From NCBI GenBank assembly GCA_027422505.1, contig JAPQWV010000660.1, forward strand, positions 1-64,000: a stretch of DNA of 64,000 nucleotides. Direction: 5' to 3'. The notes under the pieces are model-generated. The model had not been told where the DNA came from. It did not search any database and saw only the letters and a list, made by a program, of their open reading frames with translations. Each line of letters begins with the position of its first letter. Position 1 is the stretch's first letter. The translations under genes were made by a program, and so were the position numbers. Positions 48,815-61,800 of the stretch are shown one piece after another. This DNA is from Craterostigma plantagineum (taxonomy: Eukaryota > Streptophyta > Magnoliopsida > Lamiales > Linderniaceae).

Positions 48815-49312
48815 ATGAAGAAAACCTCGGATCAGGCACAAGCCTTGGACCACATACGTCAGCATCTCCTCGGAGACTTCAGTTTAGGAGAATCCCTCTT
48901 CGACGACTTCCATACTAATAGCTCCCCCTCGGACCTTTACGATTGCGGCGGACCCAAATATATAAGTTCCGGGTCGGATCCAATTGCAATCGGGTCATTC
49001 CCGCCCAAGCCCGACTTATCGGCCATGGACTCGACTGTCTCCGCGGGCGGGTCGGGGCAGCACTACAGGGGAGTTAGGAGGAGGCCATGGGGCAAATACG
49101 CGGCGGAGATCCGAGACCCGACCCGCAAGGGAAGTCGGGTATGGTTGGGGACGTACGACACTGACGTGGACGCAGCGAGGGCTTACGACTGCGCGGCGTA
49201 CAAGATGAAGGGCAGAAAGGCCATTTTGAATTTTCCGACTGACGCCGGCAAACCTCCGCCGGCGGTTAGCTCCGGTCGGAAGAGGAGAAAAGGAGACGAT
49301 GGATCGCCGTAG
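48815..49312 (+). CDS. ERF-type AP2 transcription factor, group IX-like
   Basis: An intronless gene of 165 residues. The N-terminus has [11 protein letters not shown] and an acidic SLFDDF segment, as in group IX ERFs. The single AP2/ERF domain spans about 84-141: [18 protein letters not shown], then [12 protein letters not shown], then [10 protein letters not shown] short basic tail GRKRRKG (about 154-160) is a likely nuclear signal. KYAAEIRD and the RVWLGT region mark it as ERF rather than DREB, so it should bind GCC-box promoters; group IX members act in ethylene, jasmonate and pathogen responses. In the helix the usual AYDRAA is AYDCAA, a non-conservative Arg to Cys change. The first in-frame ATG was used as start. 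The protein is short for the group, ending soon after the domain. A MITE begins 18 bp after the stop codon. Confidence 0.92.
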   Translation: MKKTSDQAQALDHIRQHLLGDFSLGESLFDDFHTNSSPSDLYDCGGPKYISSGSDPIAIGSFPPKPDLSAMDSTVSAGGSGQHYRGVRRRPWGKYAAEIRDPTRKGSRVWLGTYDTDVDAARAYDCAAYKMKGRKAILNFPTDAGKPPPAVSSGRKRRKGDDGSP

Positions 49313-49330
49313 TCGTTCTGTACACCTTGA

Positions 49331-49594
49331 GTGCTCGTTTGGTTGATAGGTTTATATTTATGAGGGTTTATTTAAGTAAGGGTTTATATAAAACAAATTA
49401 ATGGGTATAATAAAATGCGTGTTTGGTTAGTGGGTTTAAATAAACACATGTGAGGAGGTGTGTTTATTTAAACCCGTCTGCATGGGTTTAGTGATTTATA
49501 TAAACCAATGGTTTTGATAAACTAACGAACCAAACACGCTGATATGTTTTAAACCCAGGTTTAAAATTACTAAACCCGTCGACCAAACAAGCAC
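49331..49594. mobile_element. PIF/Harbinger-like MITE in the ERF 3' region
   Basis: The ends GTGCTCGTTTGGTTGATAGG and, inverted, GTGCTTGTTTGGTCGACGGG match well over about 23 bp. A TGA triplet flanks both sides (49328-49330 and 49595-49597). The interior is rich in GGGTTTA/TAAACCC words that form inverted subrepeats. Superfamily assignment rests on the three-base duplication and the TTTGGT-type end. Confidence 0.65.
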
Positions 49595-49683
49595 TGAGAA
49601 TACGAGCCGCTTTCATATATACTTGCACCAAAAAATATACTAGAATTATACTATTTAAATTGAATATAAATAATATTTTGCGA

Positions 49684-49818
49684 TGGGCTAATAAGATTTT
49701 AATTGGGCCGCCCGTTTTTATCATCACTATTGGGCGATACGAACATAGGCTGGCTTGATGAGTGCAGCGAGGGAACCGAGTACCGTTACAGAAATCAATA
49801 TTTACCAAAAACCCTAAA
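49684..49818 (+). promoter_or_regulatory. Site II and telobox promoter of UTP10
   Basis: TGGGCT (49684), TGGGCC (49704) and TGGGCG (49731) are site II elements. The telobox AAACCCTAAA is at 49809-49818, about 45 nt before the ATG. The pair is characteristic of plant ribosomal-protein and ribosome-biogenesis genes, in keeping with the product. Confidence 0.65.
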
Positions 49819-49863
49819 CCTCTTTCTTTCTCTCATCTCACTCTGTTTGCCCAGCACAGCGCC

Positions 49864-52800
49864 ATGGCAGGGACCTCACTTTCATCTCAGTTACAGGCAA
49901 TTAAAATCGCCGTAAATGCAACGTCTGTTGAGCCAGAGCCAGGTCAACGCCGACCGTTGACTAAACCATCGATTCTCTTCGACGCGAAAGAAGCGGCTGA
50001 CATAGACGTTGACACTATCTACAAAATTGCTGTATCTGGTATTCAGTTAATCCAAACAAAGCTTCAATACGGTTTAGTGTCTTAAATGTTGCGGTTAAAG
50101 TTCAAAGATTTCTTTTTCTTTTTTCTTATTTTGTTTTCCGGATGATCACGATTCTTATGTATGAAATTCGGTTTGCTCAATTCTTATCCATAGCCGGGCA
50201 CCTTATACTATATAGTTAAGATGGATCGATACTTGCTTTCACACAGGTTTGGAGGTTTTGATTACCAATGATGAGAGGTTTAAGAACTACAAGAATGATT
50301 TGTTCAGTCCTCAGAGTAGGGACCTAGACAGGGAGTTGCGCAACATTGAAGAAAATAAGAAGATTGATGCAACTATTCGCTCGTACTTGAGATTGCTATC
50401 GGGATATCTCGAATGGCACTCGGCTTTGAAGACATTGGAATATTTAATTCGTCGATACAAGTACTTTGTTTCCTATAGTCTTACCTAAGGATTGTGTGTT
50501 ATGTTTTTTTGCGAGTCATTTATGCTCACCATTTGATTTTTTTTCCTTAAGGATTCACCAATACAATTCAGAAGACCTGATATTATGTGCATTGCCTTAC
50601 CATGATACACATGTCTTTGTCCAAATAGTGCAGCTAACTGAGGCAGGGTAAGCATGCTAATTAAGTATATCTGGAGTGCTTGTGATATGATGCACATACT
50701 CGCTCCTTCGTGTCTTCTTTGTTTTGAATTCTATTCATTCTGATTTTAAATGGAAACCTGTGAACTTTGGTGAACAGTAGTAGTACATGGAAGTTTCTTG
50801 ATGGTGTTAAAATGACCGGTGCTCGACTACCCAGGGAGGTTATTGTTCAACAATGCATCAAGAATAAAGGGGTTTTGGAAGCTATTTTAAATTATGTAAG
50901 GTCTTTTAATTGGTAATTTTATTTTGAACCTTGTAATAAGGGTTTGGGGTGTTTTAATTGGTTTTGAATGTAGGGTGTGCCATTGAAAAAGATTCAGCCA
51001 TCAAAGCAAGTGATCGGGTTTTGCACGGCAGTCATTTTTGAGGTGTTGGGGCATGTGATTATTGACAATGATATTGTTAACCGGATACTTCCATTTGTAA
51101 GTTGTGGGCTGCAAACTAGTGCCAGAGAACCTGACCAGAAGGTCAATTTCTGAGTCATTTCTTTTTTTTTCCCCTGGTAAAAGATACATTCAACTATGAC
51201 TGAAGAAATTTCTTATTTTTTCTGTTAAACAGGCTGGGTCTTTAATGATTGTTAGTTTACTAGCGCAAAAGGTAGCTCTGGCACCCGATATCGTGAAGGG
51301 CTTGATGTATTCAGTCGCTGATTGTGCTAGAGCAAATGCGAGAGAAGTAGGTGACATGCAGTGGTTACGCATGTCAATTTTTGCCTTAATCAATTTCATT
51401 CAGGTACTGATAGTTCATGATACGACTTTTATCGAATAAACTTGTCATATGAAATCCATGAAATCTTATTTGTTAATATCATCATGTCTGTGTTAGGACT
51501 TCTATATCATATCTTCATGTTGTAGTCGTTCGCTAAATTAAACATTGAGTTTCTAGACTGATTATTGAGACTATGACTTTTTCTGTTTTTTTTTCTAGCT
51601 TCAGTCTGTCGAACTAATCCCAAAGAAGACATTGATTGCCATAAATGAAATCGGGTAATGTGATATATCCTTGTGCCATATTTTTAGACCACAATTAGCA
51701 GTGTGAAATTGTAAATTTTCATTCTTGTTTCCTCCACAACTTTGTAGGAATATTAATCTGATCCTCTCTGAATTGACTAAGGAGTTCAACATTGATAAGT
51801 TCATAAGAGTATTGCTGCACTCCTTACTGGAGCACAGGTTCCAGTATATTCTGTTTCTTAAACGTAGAAGACTTCTGCGTTCCTTCGTTGTGCTTTTAAC
51901 TAGGCATTTTACATTTCAGTACATCTGATGATCGTTGTCATCATGCTCTATTATCAATAACTGATACTATGCCGATGGAAGAGCATGTCAATTTCATAGT
52001 ACCTAAACTTATTGCCATGCACTTGAGGATATCTCAGGGCAAGATTAGTTTCACATCCTCTGAATCAGGTTTTTAGTTTTTCAGCTCTCAATTTGTGCTA
52101 TATTCTCGACCAATGTTTCGATTGGAGTTCTTGATTTGCAATTTGTAGCTTAACCTTGGTGACTATGACTTGTTTGGTTTTATTAGGGTCCCCGGGCAGA
52201 CAGATTTTGGCTAACCTATGTGAAAAGTATCCAAATCATGCGCGTAGAGCCTTCTATAGTTTCTTTAAGGTTGATTTCTCTTTTTGTTTTGGCGAGTTTG
52301 CTAAGTTATGAAATCATACCAATTTGTGGTCATATATTTGTATGATATCTTCGTAGGATGCCAAGATACCGGCCAACGATATTAGTTCAAGCTATGATTT
52401 GCTCTGCAAGATATTGGACAATCATTTGGACTCAACAGATGCTGTTCCAGATCCTAGAGTATTTTTTGCTCTTGAACACTCTGAGGTATCACCCTTTGGC
52501 CTTGTTTAATCTAATTATACATTGGGTATAACATCACAACATATAGTACCTGAAGCTGTTAAAATCACTAACTGCTTTGAGGATTGTCAGATGTCCACTT
52601 CACTTAAAAGCTTAAGTTGTAGGCAAATCATATTTTAGTTTTATATATTGTAATTTCCAAGAAGCCCCCCTCATGTCTATTTCTTTCTTATCTATCCTTG
52701 TGGCTTTTTTTAGGTAGTCGTGGGGATTGGTACCCATGACTTCTTGTCTTGGTTTTTAGGTGCACTGGTCTTTCAACAAGAACCGTTTGAACTAATTTTA

Positions 52801-55800
52801 TTTTGAACTGAATGTAACAAGTTCTGAAGAGTCATGATACGCCATTGTTTTCTGCAGGCCAAGATCCGTAGGTCAGCAATTGTGAACATGGATGTTGCCA
52901 GCATTATGAAGGAAAAAGATGCCGGCTCAAAGGTTGTATTACTCTCTTTCTTTCAAGGTTTTGCTAATCTGACATTGCAAGTTCTAATGCTAATATATTG
53001 ACAATTTCCTCGGTCAAGATTTTCACCGAAGAATGAGGTCACCTCAAATTTAGTTTCCTTATTTCTCCATCTCAAGTGGTTGTCTTCATTATATCCTAGC
53101 GTTGGTTGGGGTATCTTGATCCTTGTACTTCTAATTCTTTTGGTGCTTGATTTTAATGCATATCATTTCTAAACATCATTTGTTTTTTCTCTCTCCAGAA
53201 ATTTTCTGCCATCCAAGATGCAATCAGTCGGAGGCTTAAAGATGATGACTTAAATGTAGTCCTTGCTGCTCTGAACCTGAACAGTCTGTCTGAAATATTA
53301 AGTCTTCCTCGTCTTTTTGAATCTCTCCACCACGTACTTGAAAGATGCATTCGTATTTTTCTGACAGGCAAGTGTGATTATCTTTACCTCCTCCTTTTCT
53401 GTCACCGTATACATCCTTCCTCATGATTCTTTGATTCTCTCTGAGCGTATGGAAGGTTAAGAAATTTAGTCTAATCAAACTGTTAACGTTGTGCTATTTC
53501 CAAAGACATTCATTTATTGCCAGCTGCCAGAGATATTATCAAGAACGATAGTCTGATTATTGGTATTGTTTTAAGGAGAATATAGAGGATCATCTGAAAT
53601 TTACATGTTCTTTAATCATAGTTTCTTAATTTGAGGTGTTTCAAATCTGGTTATATGCCTGTTAAGTCACAGATTATATGATGGGTCGACCAAACTTGTC
53701 TTTGTCTTAATTTGGAGTAGTATGAATTTTTATTTCAGTTTTATGGAGACAGTTCCTTATTAAATATGGCAAGTGTCTTTGTTAAATTATAATATTATAG
53801 TTTATACCTTCCCATGTGTTTTAGTGCATTAGAAGACAATGTTACCACCTTCTCATTGAGATTGGGGATTTTTTTTCATTATGGTTATATTAATATTTAA
53901 AGGTATGTGTTGAACAAATGCCTAAGCTGTTGAGTCTTGACTATGCAGGAGTTGTACTTCCCATCTTCATGGATATAGCTGTTGTTGACCAACATTTAAT
54001 GATATTACTGGTCTATTCTCCTTTTCTCAAGTAAAATTCATATTGCAGGTTCGTCGTCTAAAGTATCAGTGCTCTTGGATGTTGCATTTGTGTGTCTTCA
54101 ACAAGTCATTTCCAATTTCAAAGATGAGGAACAATATGCCAAGACATGGGCAACAATAATCTTCCCACTTATTTTGATCAGACCTAAGGTTTCCATATCT
54201 CCACTTTGGTTGCTTCCCGATGTATGTTTCTATATTGAATTTTTTTACATCAATTGCTATTTCTTGCTCCATTTCTGCTAAAATCCAGACTAGGAGATTG
54301 AACTTGAAAGCTTTGGAACTTGCTGTAGCACTAAAATGGCCAATCTATGGAGACCTTGTCTGTCCCTCTGAGTCTGAGAAGGTAGCTGCTCAGAAACAAG
54401 TAACATGTTGAGAATACATTAGTCTCATTTGTGTTAAATGATTCAATTTTAAATGATTCCAGACATTGGGACCTGAACAGTTTAGTTTAATCAACCTTGA
54501 GAACATCAGGAAGCTTGCAGAGAGACTTTCATTAAGTCCTGCGGAGCACATACCTTGGTTTGCAGCATGCTGCAACTCTAATGATTTGTCGAAGACTTTA
54601 TTCTTCCTGGTTCTTTTGCAATCATTGAAAACGCTTAAAATGGGTAAATGCTTCATTCTTGTTGTGGTAAACTTATCATCGTTGTCTTCAGTCATCTGTG
54701 TGTTTCCCGCATTGGGGAAAAATGGTGACATACTTCGGTCATTTGTTTGTTGTGATGAAGCACATAGAATTGTTTAATCCTTCAGAACATGTAACTGATG
54801 TTAGTGTTAGTTTTATTCGTAAATGAGTAGAGCTGCTTGTTCCCATGGTGGAAGGGGCAGTGCCAGTTACCAGCTTCATTTCTTGACCGTTTTGTATTCC
54901 TTACACCTTGGCTCTCGGTTCTTTCTGCGATCCTTTTTCAGTGATGTTTTGAGTTTGAACTCTTGTCCTTTGTTTTTCTGAGAGTATAAGTGCCAGGAAA
55001 TTGTTGGATATTGTTTCTCCATGATACTGCTATAAATTTACCTACTCTTACGATGATTTTATTATATCGTTTTCCTCTGTATTTTGTCAGATGCCAGCCA
55101 GCACTTGGCGCTTTTTGATTCTTGCTTTCTGCTTCTGAAGGAGGAGTGGGAAATGCTGGACACTATGGGGATGCATGTGGAGCTGGTATCATAATTTATA
55201 CATAAAGTTGGTGCACTTATTTTTTGGCATTTGATGAATTGGGTATGACTGATAGTTTCTTATATTGCTGTCAGTCCAAGAAAAGTATTCAAGATGGTGA
55301 TTGCGGAGGAATCCTACAAGATATTCTTGACACTGACATCAAGAACCTCAATCCTGAGATTCTTGCTTTCTTGTTTTTGAGATTTTTGGAAACGTTTATC
55401 AGATTAGCTCCTGAAGATTTATCGCTGGTTGGCAATTGATCATGTTATGTATGACTACTACATTATCTTGTCTTATTATTCCTGCTGTGCTAAGCTTCAG
55501 ATATTTCACAGGATTCTCCGGGAAAGTGGGCAAGCATCATCCAAGATTTATTTTTATTTTCCGCGTCTCATTTTAATGATTCCATTAAAATACATCTACG
55601 GAGGCTGTTTAGGAAGTGCAACATCTCTATGGGCTTAATAATGCTAAAGTTGTTGACGGATGAAGGTTTGCCAAAATTTTCTTAGCTTTGTTCCTTTTTT
55701 TTTCGTGTTATGAAACTAATGTCTCTTACTTCTGATACAATTGTTTATGGTGAAATTTAAATTTATAACTTGGACAAGAGGCATATAATTACTAGGAATT

Positions 55801-58800
55801 CCAAATCTGAAATCTGAGCCCATTTTTGTTTCCAGCTTGGGATGATGGTTATAGGACATAACTTTACGTTTTACCATTTTATAAACACTAAATTGATAAA
55901 ATTTATAGGTTTGTATCCTTTTGATAGTTTTTGTCCATGCCTAAAAATATGTGCTTTGATTGGTGACATAGTTTCATGGAAGATCTAATTAGTCTTTTTG
56001 TTTGTGTTTATCCACTGAGGGTTGTGAGTTGGTGAGTACTATATTATCTGAATCTTGAGAACACAGCTTAAGGTGCGACATTTATTGATATTTCGAAACC
56101 AGAGAACGCCACTTTAGAACACTAAAAATGTGGCTTAAGAATCAAACGTTAGGCAATTTACTCCTCTTCCTTTTCATTTTTGTTTTTGTTTTTAGTATAA
56201 TGCTTTGTAGACACAGAAAATCACATCTTCTAATTTACAGGTGTCCCTAAGGCTGCTCAAATTGAGAGCCTTCATTTATTGTCCCACATGTGTTCTCACT
56301 TGGATGAGATTTCTGGCTTTCAACTTCTTGCTCAGTTTCCATCAGTTTTTCTCCCTCTTTCAAGTGATTATAAGGTATTTGCTCTTCATTTTTCCTTATT
56401 CAGATTCATTGTTCCTTTAGTACAACTTGGTCTTGAGTTTCATTTCTGACTTAGTCGTGTTTTTCCCTGGTTCCGTCCTAATTTTCTGATTGAAGAATAA
56501 TGTGGCCAAAGCAATGGAGTTTATTCTGAGAATGTTGTTTTTATTATGAATATGTTAGTTTTTTGTATTAAATTAAATGAATTGGAAATGAAATCAGTTT
56601 GGAAAAAAAAAAACTTTTCAGCACGTTGTTTTCCACTCTTACAGATCGTGTGTTTCTTGTTTCATTTTTTATATATATACAGGATTTGCGGGTGGCTGCT
56701 ATGAGCTGCATTGAAGAGCTGCTTACTCTGTTCAAAAGCGCTAGTAGACATGGTATGAGAAATAGAAGGAGACCATAAACATTTGCTTGAATTCCTATTT
56801 TCCTCTTTTTTTTTTCATATTGCAGGCAAAAATGGAGTCAATTTGAGTTTCCTAGGAGATCTGTTTCACTTAATTATACAGCAGAAGAAGTTGATATTAT
56901 CAGACAAAAATGTCCTATCCTCTCTATTGACATCGCTGCTGAGCTCTTCATCACATAACCTGCTTATGCCACATATCATTGGAATGAGGTTTGACAATCT
57001 ATTGTTTTACAGCATATTAGAGATCACTAGTTATTAAGCTCATGGGATATTTGCAACCTAGTTCATATAGAGTAGAATGATTTGTCTTTTGCCAATTCCT
57101 GATGTATTCACGTGGTGTTTTTTTGTTACAATAACACTATTTGCCAACGTATATTTTCAGTTTTGATGATTCCACAAAGGATAACGTTCTTGCTTCCATT
57201 GTGGGCCATTCTCTTGGACTTCCAGCACATGCTAAGGTTTGTTACTTTTGTCTATTTTTTAATTCAGTTTTTCACTGATGGTGCTGATTTTGGGTGAATT
57301 TACTTTTCTATTCTGATTTTGAACGCTCATTTTTGTTGTCTAAGAAACCAACTTCTTATCTTTATCTCGCCTTTGTCGCAGTTCAAAATTATTTCAATGA
57401 TCAAAGGTGTTGGAACGAAGCTTATTTTTGTTCCTGGAGTGGAGCCATTGCTGAATGATCTCCTGGAAAGGCGTAACAAACTTCATATCAATGGTACGGA
57501 ATTTTGGAAGTTGTCGCCAAATGAGGTTGACCTTTTGTGCCTCCTACTTGAGGTAAATTCATCCTTACATGTTTTTATATGCTTGTACTTCTAGCTTTTG
57601 GGAAGTAGTATGTCATGGAGAATTCTTTTCCACAGATATGTACGAGGCATTCTTCATCCTCTGATGAACATGATTTTGGTAATTATATTCTAAAAGTATT
57701 ACAGGTTAGCAGTTGCTTCAAGTTAGTTTTGTCATCTTAGTTATAATTTTCTTTAAAACTTTAATTGGTATTTGCATTGTCAGACAAACTGTGATGCTGA
57801 TGACTCTGCAATTCTGGACCCATGCTTGACCATCTTGAGAAATATGAGCAGTTCTCTATATGGAAAGCTTAGTATTGAAACACAGGTTTGTTTCCTATAT
57901 CAGAAGTGGATCAGCTACATGGTATTTATAATATTGATGCCTATTCAGTTTATTCGATATCCATGGCAGAAACACACTGAGAACTGTCACATAAATAAAG
58001 ATGTAGTTGTTTGCTATGTGGGAAGTTGTTTCGTTAACTGTTGGGATTAGTTCAGTCAATGTCCAAGAACATGGGTTCACAGAGACATGACATGTGCTTT
58101 CAATTTTGATCCATTGCCTTATGTCTAAATGAAATTTCATTTAGCATTTCTGCTATACCTAGGTATTGATATTTAATTGATACTCTGTGGCTTTTCCGAA
58201 TTTCTCCTCAGTTTCTTGCGTATAATTGCTAAGATTTGGTTTTAAGTTTTTTGCCCTTCTAAGTTAGTTTTTGTAACAATTGTTTCGGAGCACTTTTCAA
58301 ATCCCAATTCAAATTGCTGAGTAGGGTAGTTTCATACACGATGTTGTTTGTGCATATCAATCTGAGCGTTTATTGAGGCCGTAATATTTTAGTAGTTGCA
58401 GACGTTCTAGATTAGATGTCATCTGTTCTTATGAATCCTGCAGGAGCATATCTTCCGAAGTCTCTTGCTTCTGTATCGGAGTTCCAATGGTGATATACAA
58501 AATGCCTCTAGGGATACCTTGTTGAGAATTAATGTATGTTCCTTTGACTGAGGTCTATGTTTCTGTTAATTTTCATCCTTTTTGATGGGTCATATTTTAA
58601 TACTACCTTTTGTTCATGAGGATGTTTGAAATGCCACAAACTAAGCCTCCCTGATCATAAACTCATTGATGTCAATTTACTTGACTGATATCAATTGCAT
58701 TTCTCTATTAGGAAATTTAGTGTACTACTCTGTTATCTGAATTAAGCATACTTGGAGGCTTGACGATTATTTTAATGAATTTTATTCTTGACTATATGTT

Positions 58801-61800
58801 TTGATTATATCTCTTAAAACAAATTTGTTTTTGTGGTAACTCTATTTGCGAAATTATCAAAGTGCATTTGACTTTTCTAGGAGTTTTAACTCAACCGAAA
58901 TGTTAATATCGAGATTTATCTGTGGGACGTTCAACTTATGTTCCCATACTTCTTTTTTGGTATTGCAGTTAAGTTTCGCAGTTGTTTGTCGGGTGCTTGA
59001 TTTCATTTTGGATCAGAAATGTTGTTCAGTTGATTCAGCATATGGGAAGAAGCGGAAAAAATCAGTCAAATGCCATAATATTTCCGATGTGACCTTAAGC
59101 AGAGACAACATGTTACCTTTCATGAGTGCTTTTTTGGAAGTGTTACTAATGAAGAAAAACATTGAGAACAGGTTGCTACTTGTATATCTTTATATAATTG
59201 CCCTTTTCGCCCCACAATGCAGACTTGCAGCTGATTATATCATTACTTTTCTTTGGCAGAGCTTCACTGATTGGTCCGTTATTTAAGCTTCTTCGGTTAG
59301 TATTTATGAATGACGACTGGATGATCAAAGCAGTTGATGGGGATAAACCATGTGCAGCTTCTCATGGTTCTCATCAAACATCTTCTGAGGCGATGATGTC
59401 TTTCATTCAGCAGACTCTGCTGTTGACCCTAGAAGATATCAGTGCATCCATTCCAAGTGACATTCAAATTGAGGTTTCCACTTTTCACTTTTTTCCTATG
59501 CAGCTTTCTCGTCTTTACCTTGGAATTGGCTTGGATTGAGCTTAATGGTGACATTTTGTGTCAATATTCGCAGGATAATTTTCGTACGATTGACGTGCAA
59601 GTGTTAGTCAATTGTGCACGCTCTTCAAGTGACGCTATAACTCGCAATCACGTTTTCTCATTCATAACTACTCTTGCGAAGATCATGCCAGACAAAGTCT
59701 TGGACCATATTTTAGATGTTCTCGCCGCTATAGCAGACTCTACTGTGACTCAGGTTGGCCGCTTTGTCAAGTAATAGTAGACATAAATTTTATGAATCAA
59801 ACTTTTGCTACCTTATAAGCTGCTTGACTTCGGGTGAACCTCCTTGCGGCAGAGAACTTTGATTTGTCAATACTGGACTTATTTTATGATTCAGCTTTGG
59901 ATGTTTCATAAGTCCGCTGTCCATTTGGTTAAGTCCAGTGGATGGAATAGAGGAACTATTCTCTCACTGATACTTGCGAATCACTATCATTAGTGTTTAC
60001 TCGTTTTAAGTGAAAAATAACATTAATGCACATTATCTGTTTGTAGTGGGATAGCTATTCACAACGCGTGTTCGAAGGCCTTACTTCAGCAGTAATACCA
60101 TCCTGGCTCTCTCGGACACGTGATACGGACCAATTACTTCAGGTGAAATTTTATTACAAAATTGCTTGTTACCAAAGTCTCTTTGCAATTGCAGATTAAC
60201 CAAAATCCTCTGAATCTTAATCCTCATTGTCTTTATTCTTTATCGATAAAATGTATCTGATCTTTTTTTCCATTTTAGGTTTTTGTGAATATATTGCCGC
60301 AAGTTGCTGAGCACAGGAGATTTTCTATTATGGCACAGATTTTGAGGTAAATGTTACTTAAGCTATTCTTTCCTCAGTGTTTTTCATATTTCTGACAAAT
60401 TTCTGTGCAGGTCTCTTGGAGAGGTTCAAAGTTTGGGTTCACTGCTCTTCCTCCTCTTCAACTCATTACTTGCGAAGAATAACCTCCTAAATGTCCTTGT
60501 TCATGAGCCTTCTTTGGATAATGCTATTTTGATCATTAATAAACAGTGGGAGTATCAGTTCGCCGTTAATGCGTGGGAGCAGTATTCTTGCGCAATTTGG
60601 TTCCCTTCTCTGATTGCTTCTCTTAAGAAAGTTGGAAGTTGCGGATTAAATGCAGAAGTGTTTGCCCAACTTCTTGTTATGATGCATTTCATTGCAGAAA
60701 AGCTGCGAGATCCTGAGATCTCATTGAAGTTTGACTCGGCAGAAAATTTAAATAACATTCAGGCATGGTCATATCTTCTTTGTGTTTCAAACTTCAAGTC
60801 AGGAAACAAAAAGCCACTTCTGGGTGCTCATTAGTGGTTCATTTGAATAGTTGCTGATACAAAGCAGTTCATTTGATTATCAATTGTTGTTAATAGCTTG
60901 TGTAGAAAAATAAGAGTTATTTGTATACTCAACGCTATTTCATTCTCATTTGGGTAAGATTCAATCTGCAGGCTATGGCTGGTGAACTAATGGAGCAACT
61001 TGTATGTATTCTGCAACTAGTTGACTTAAAGAAGCAGCATATAGGCGTTCCTGCTGCTATCAATAGTGAGCTCAAAAAATTCGTTCATTTTGTGTTGAAG
61101 GCTCTCAGAAAAGGCCTTGTCCCGTCAACCTATTTTGAAGTCATTATTAGGTTGGTCGGCCATGACGATGTAAATGTGAAGAAGAAGGTAAATGCAGTCC
61201 CTTCATGAAAATTACGTGTTTTAGTATTGCAGGTGTGCTATTTTTGCAAATTTTAAACTTTTTCCCATTTTTAGACAGTTTTCTTAGCATTTCAAGGTTT
61301 ACCATGCTTATACACCACTAAGGGTGTGTTTGGTTTGTGGAACTTAGTAGGGAAAATAAAATGAGAGAAAACGATTTAATAAGCTTTTCCTTCGTTTTCC
61401 CCACCATTTGGTGAGGAAATTAGTTTTCCTTAGCTTTAATTTAACTAACTGTTTTTTCTTCTCTTTCTTTTCCTTAGCGATTTCTTCAATCAACCAAACA
61501 CAAAAGCTAATTTCCCTTTTCCGTTTCATTTTCTTTTCCCTACTAATTTCCACAAACATAACACGCCCTAAGGCTGTTCAAAAAATACAGGAACTTCTTT
61601 TGGATTTGCTTTTGCGAATAAAAGTGGGTCACGTAGCTAGGATTTTTTTAAATATTCTCAGCTCATGTCTTATTCAAAAAAATTCAGTGCGTTTGGCTGT
61701 CACTTATATCTGATTCCTATCTGAAAGGCCAACCCACATTTTTATTCGTTGTTGAGCAGGCTCTTGGGCTTCTCTCTGAGACTGTGAAGGACTGGAGCAC

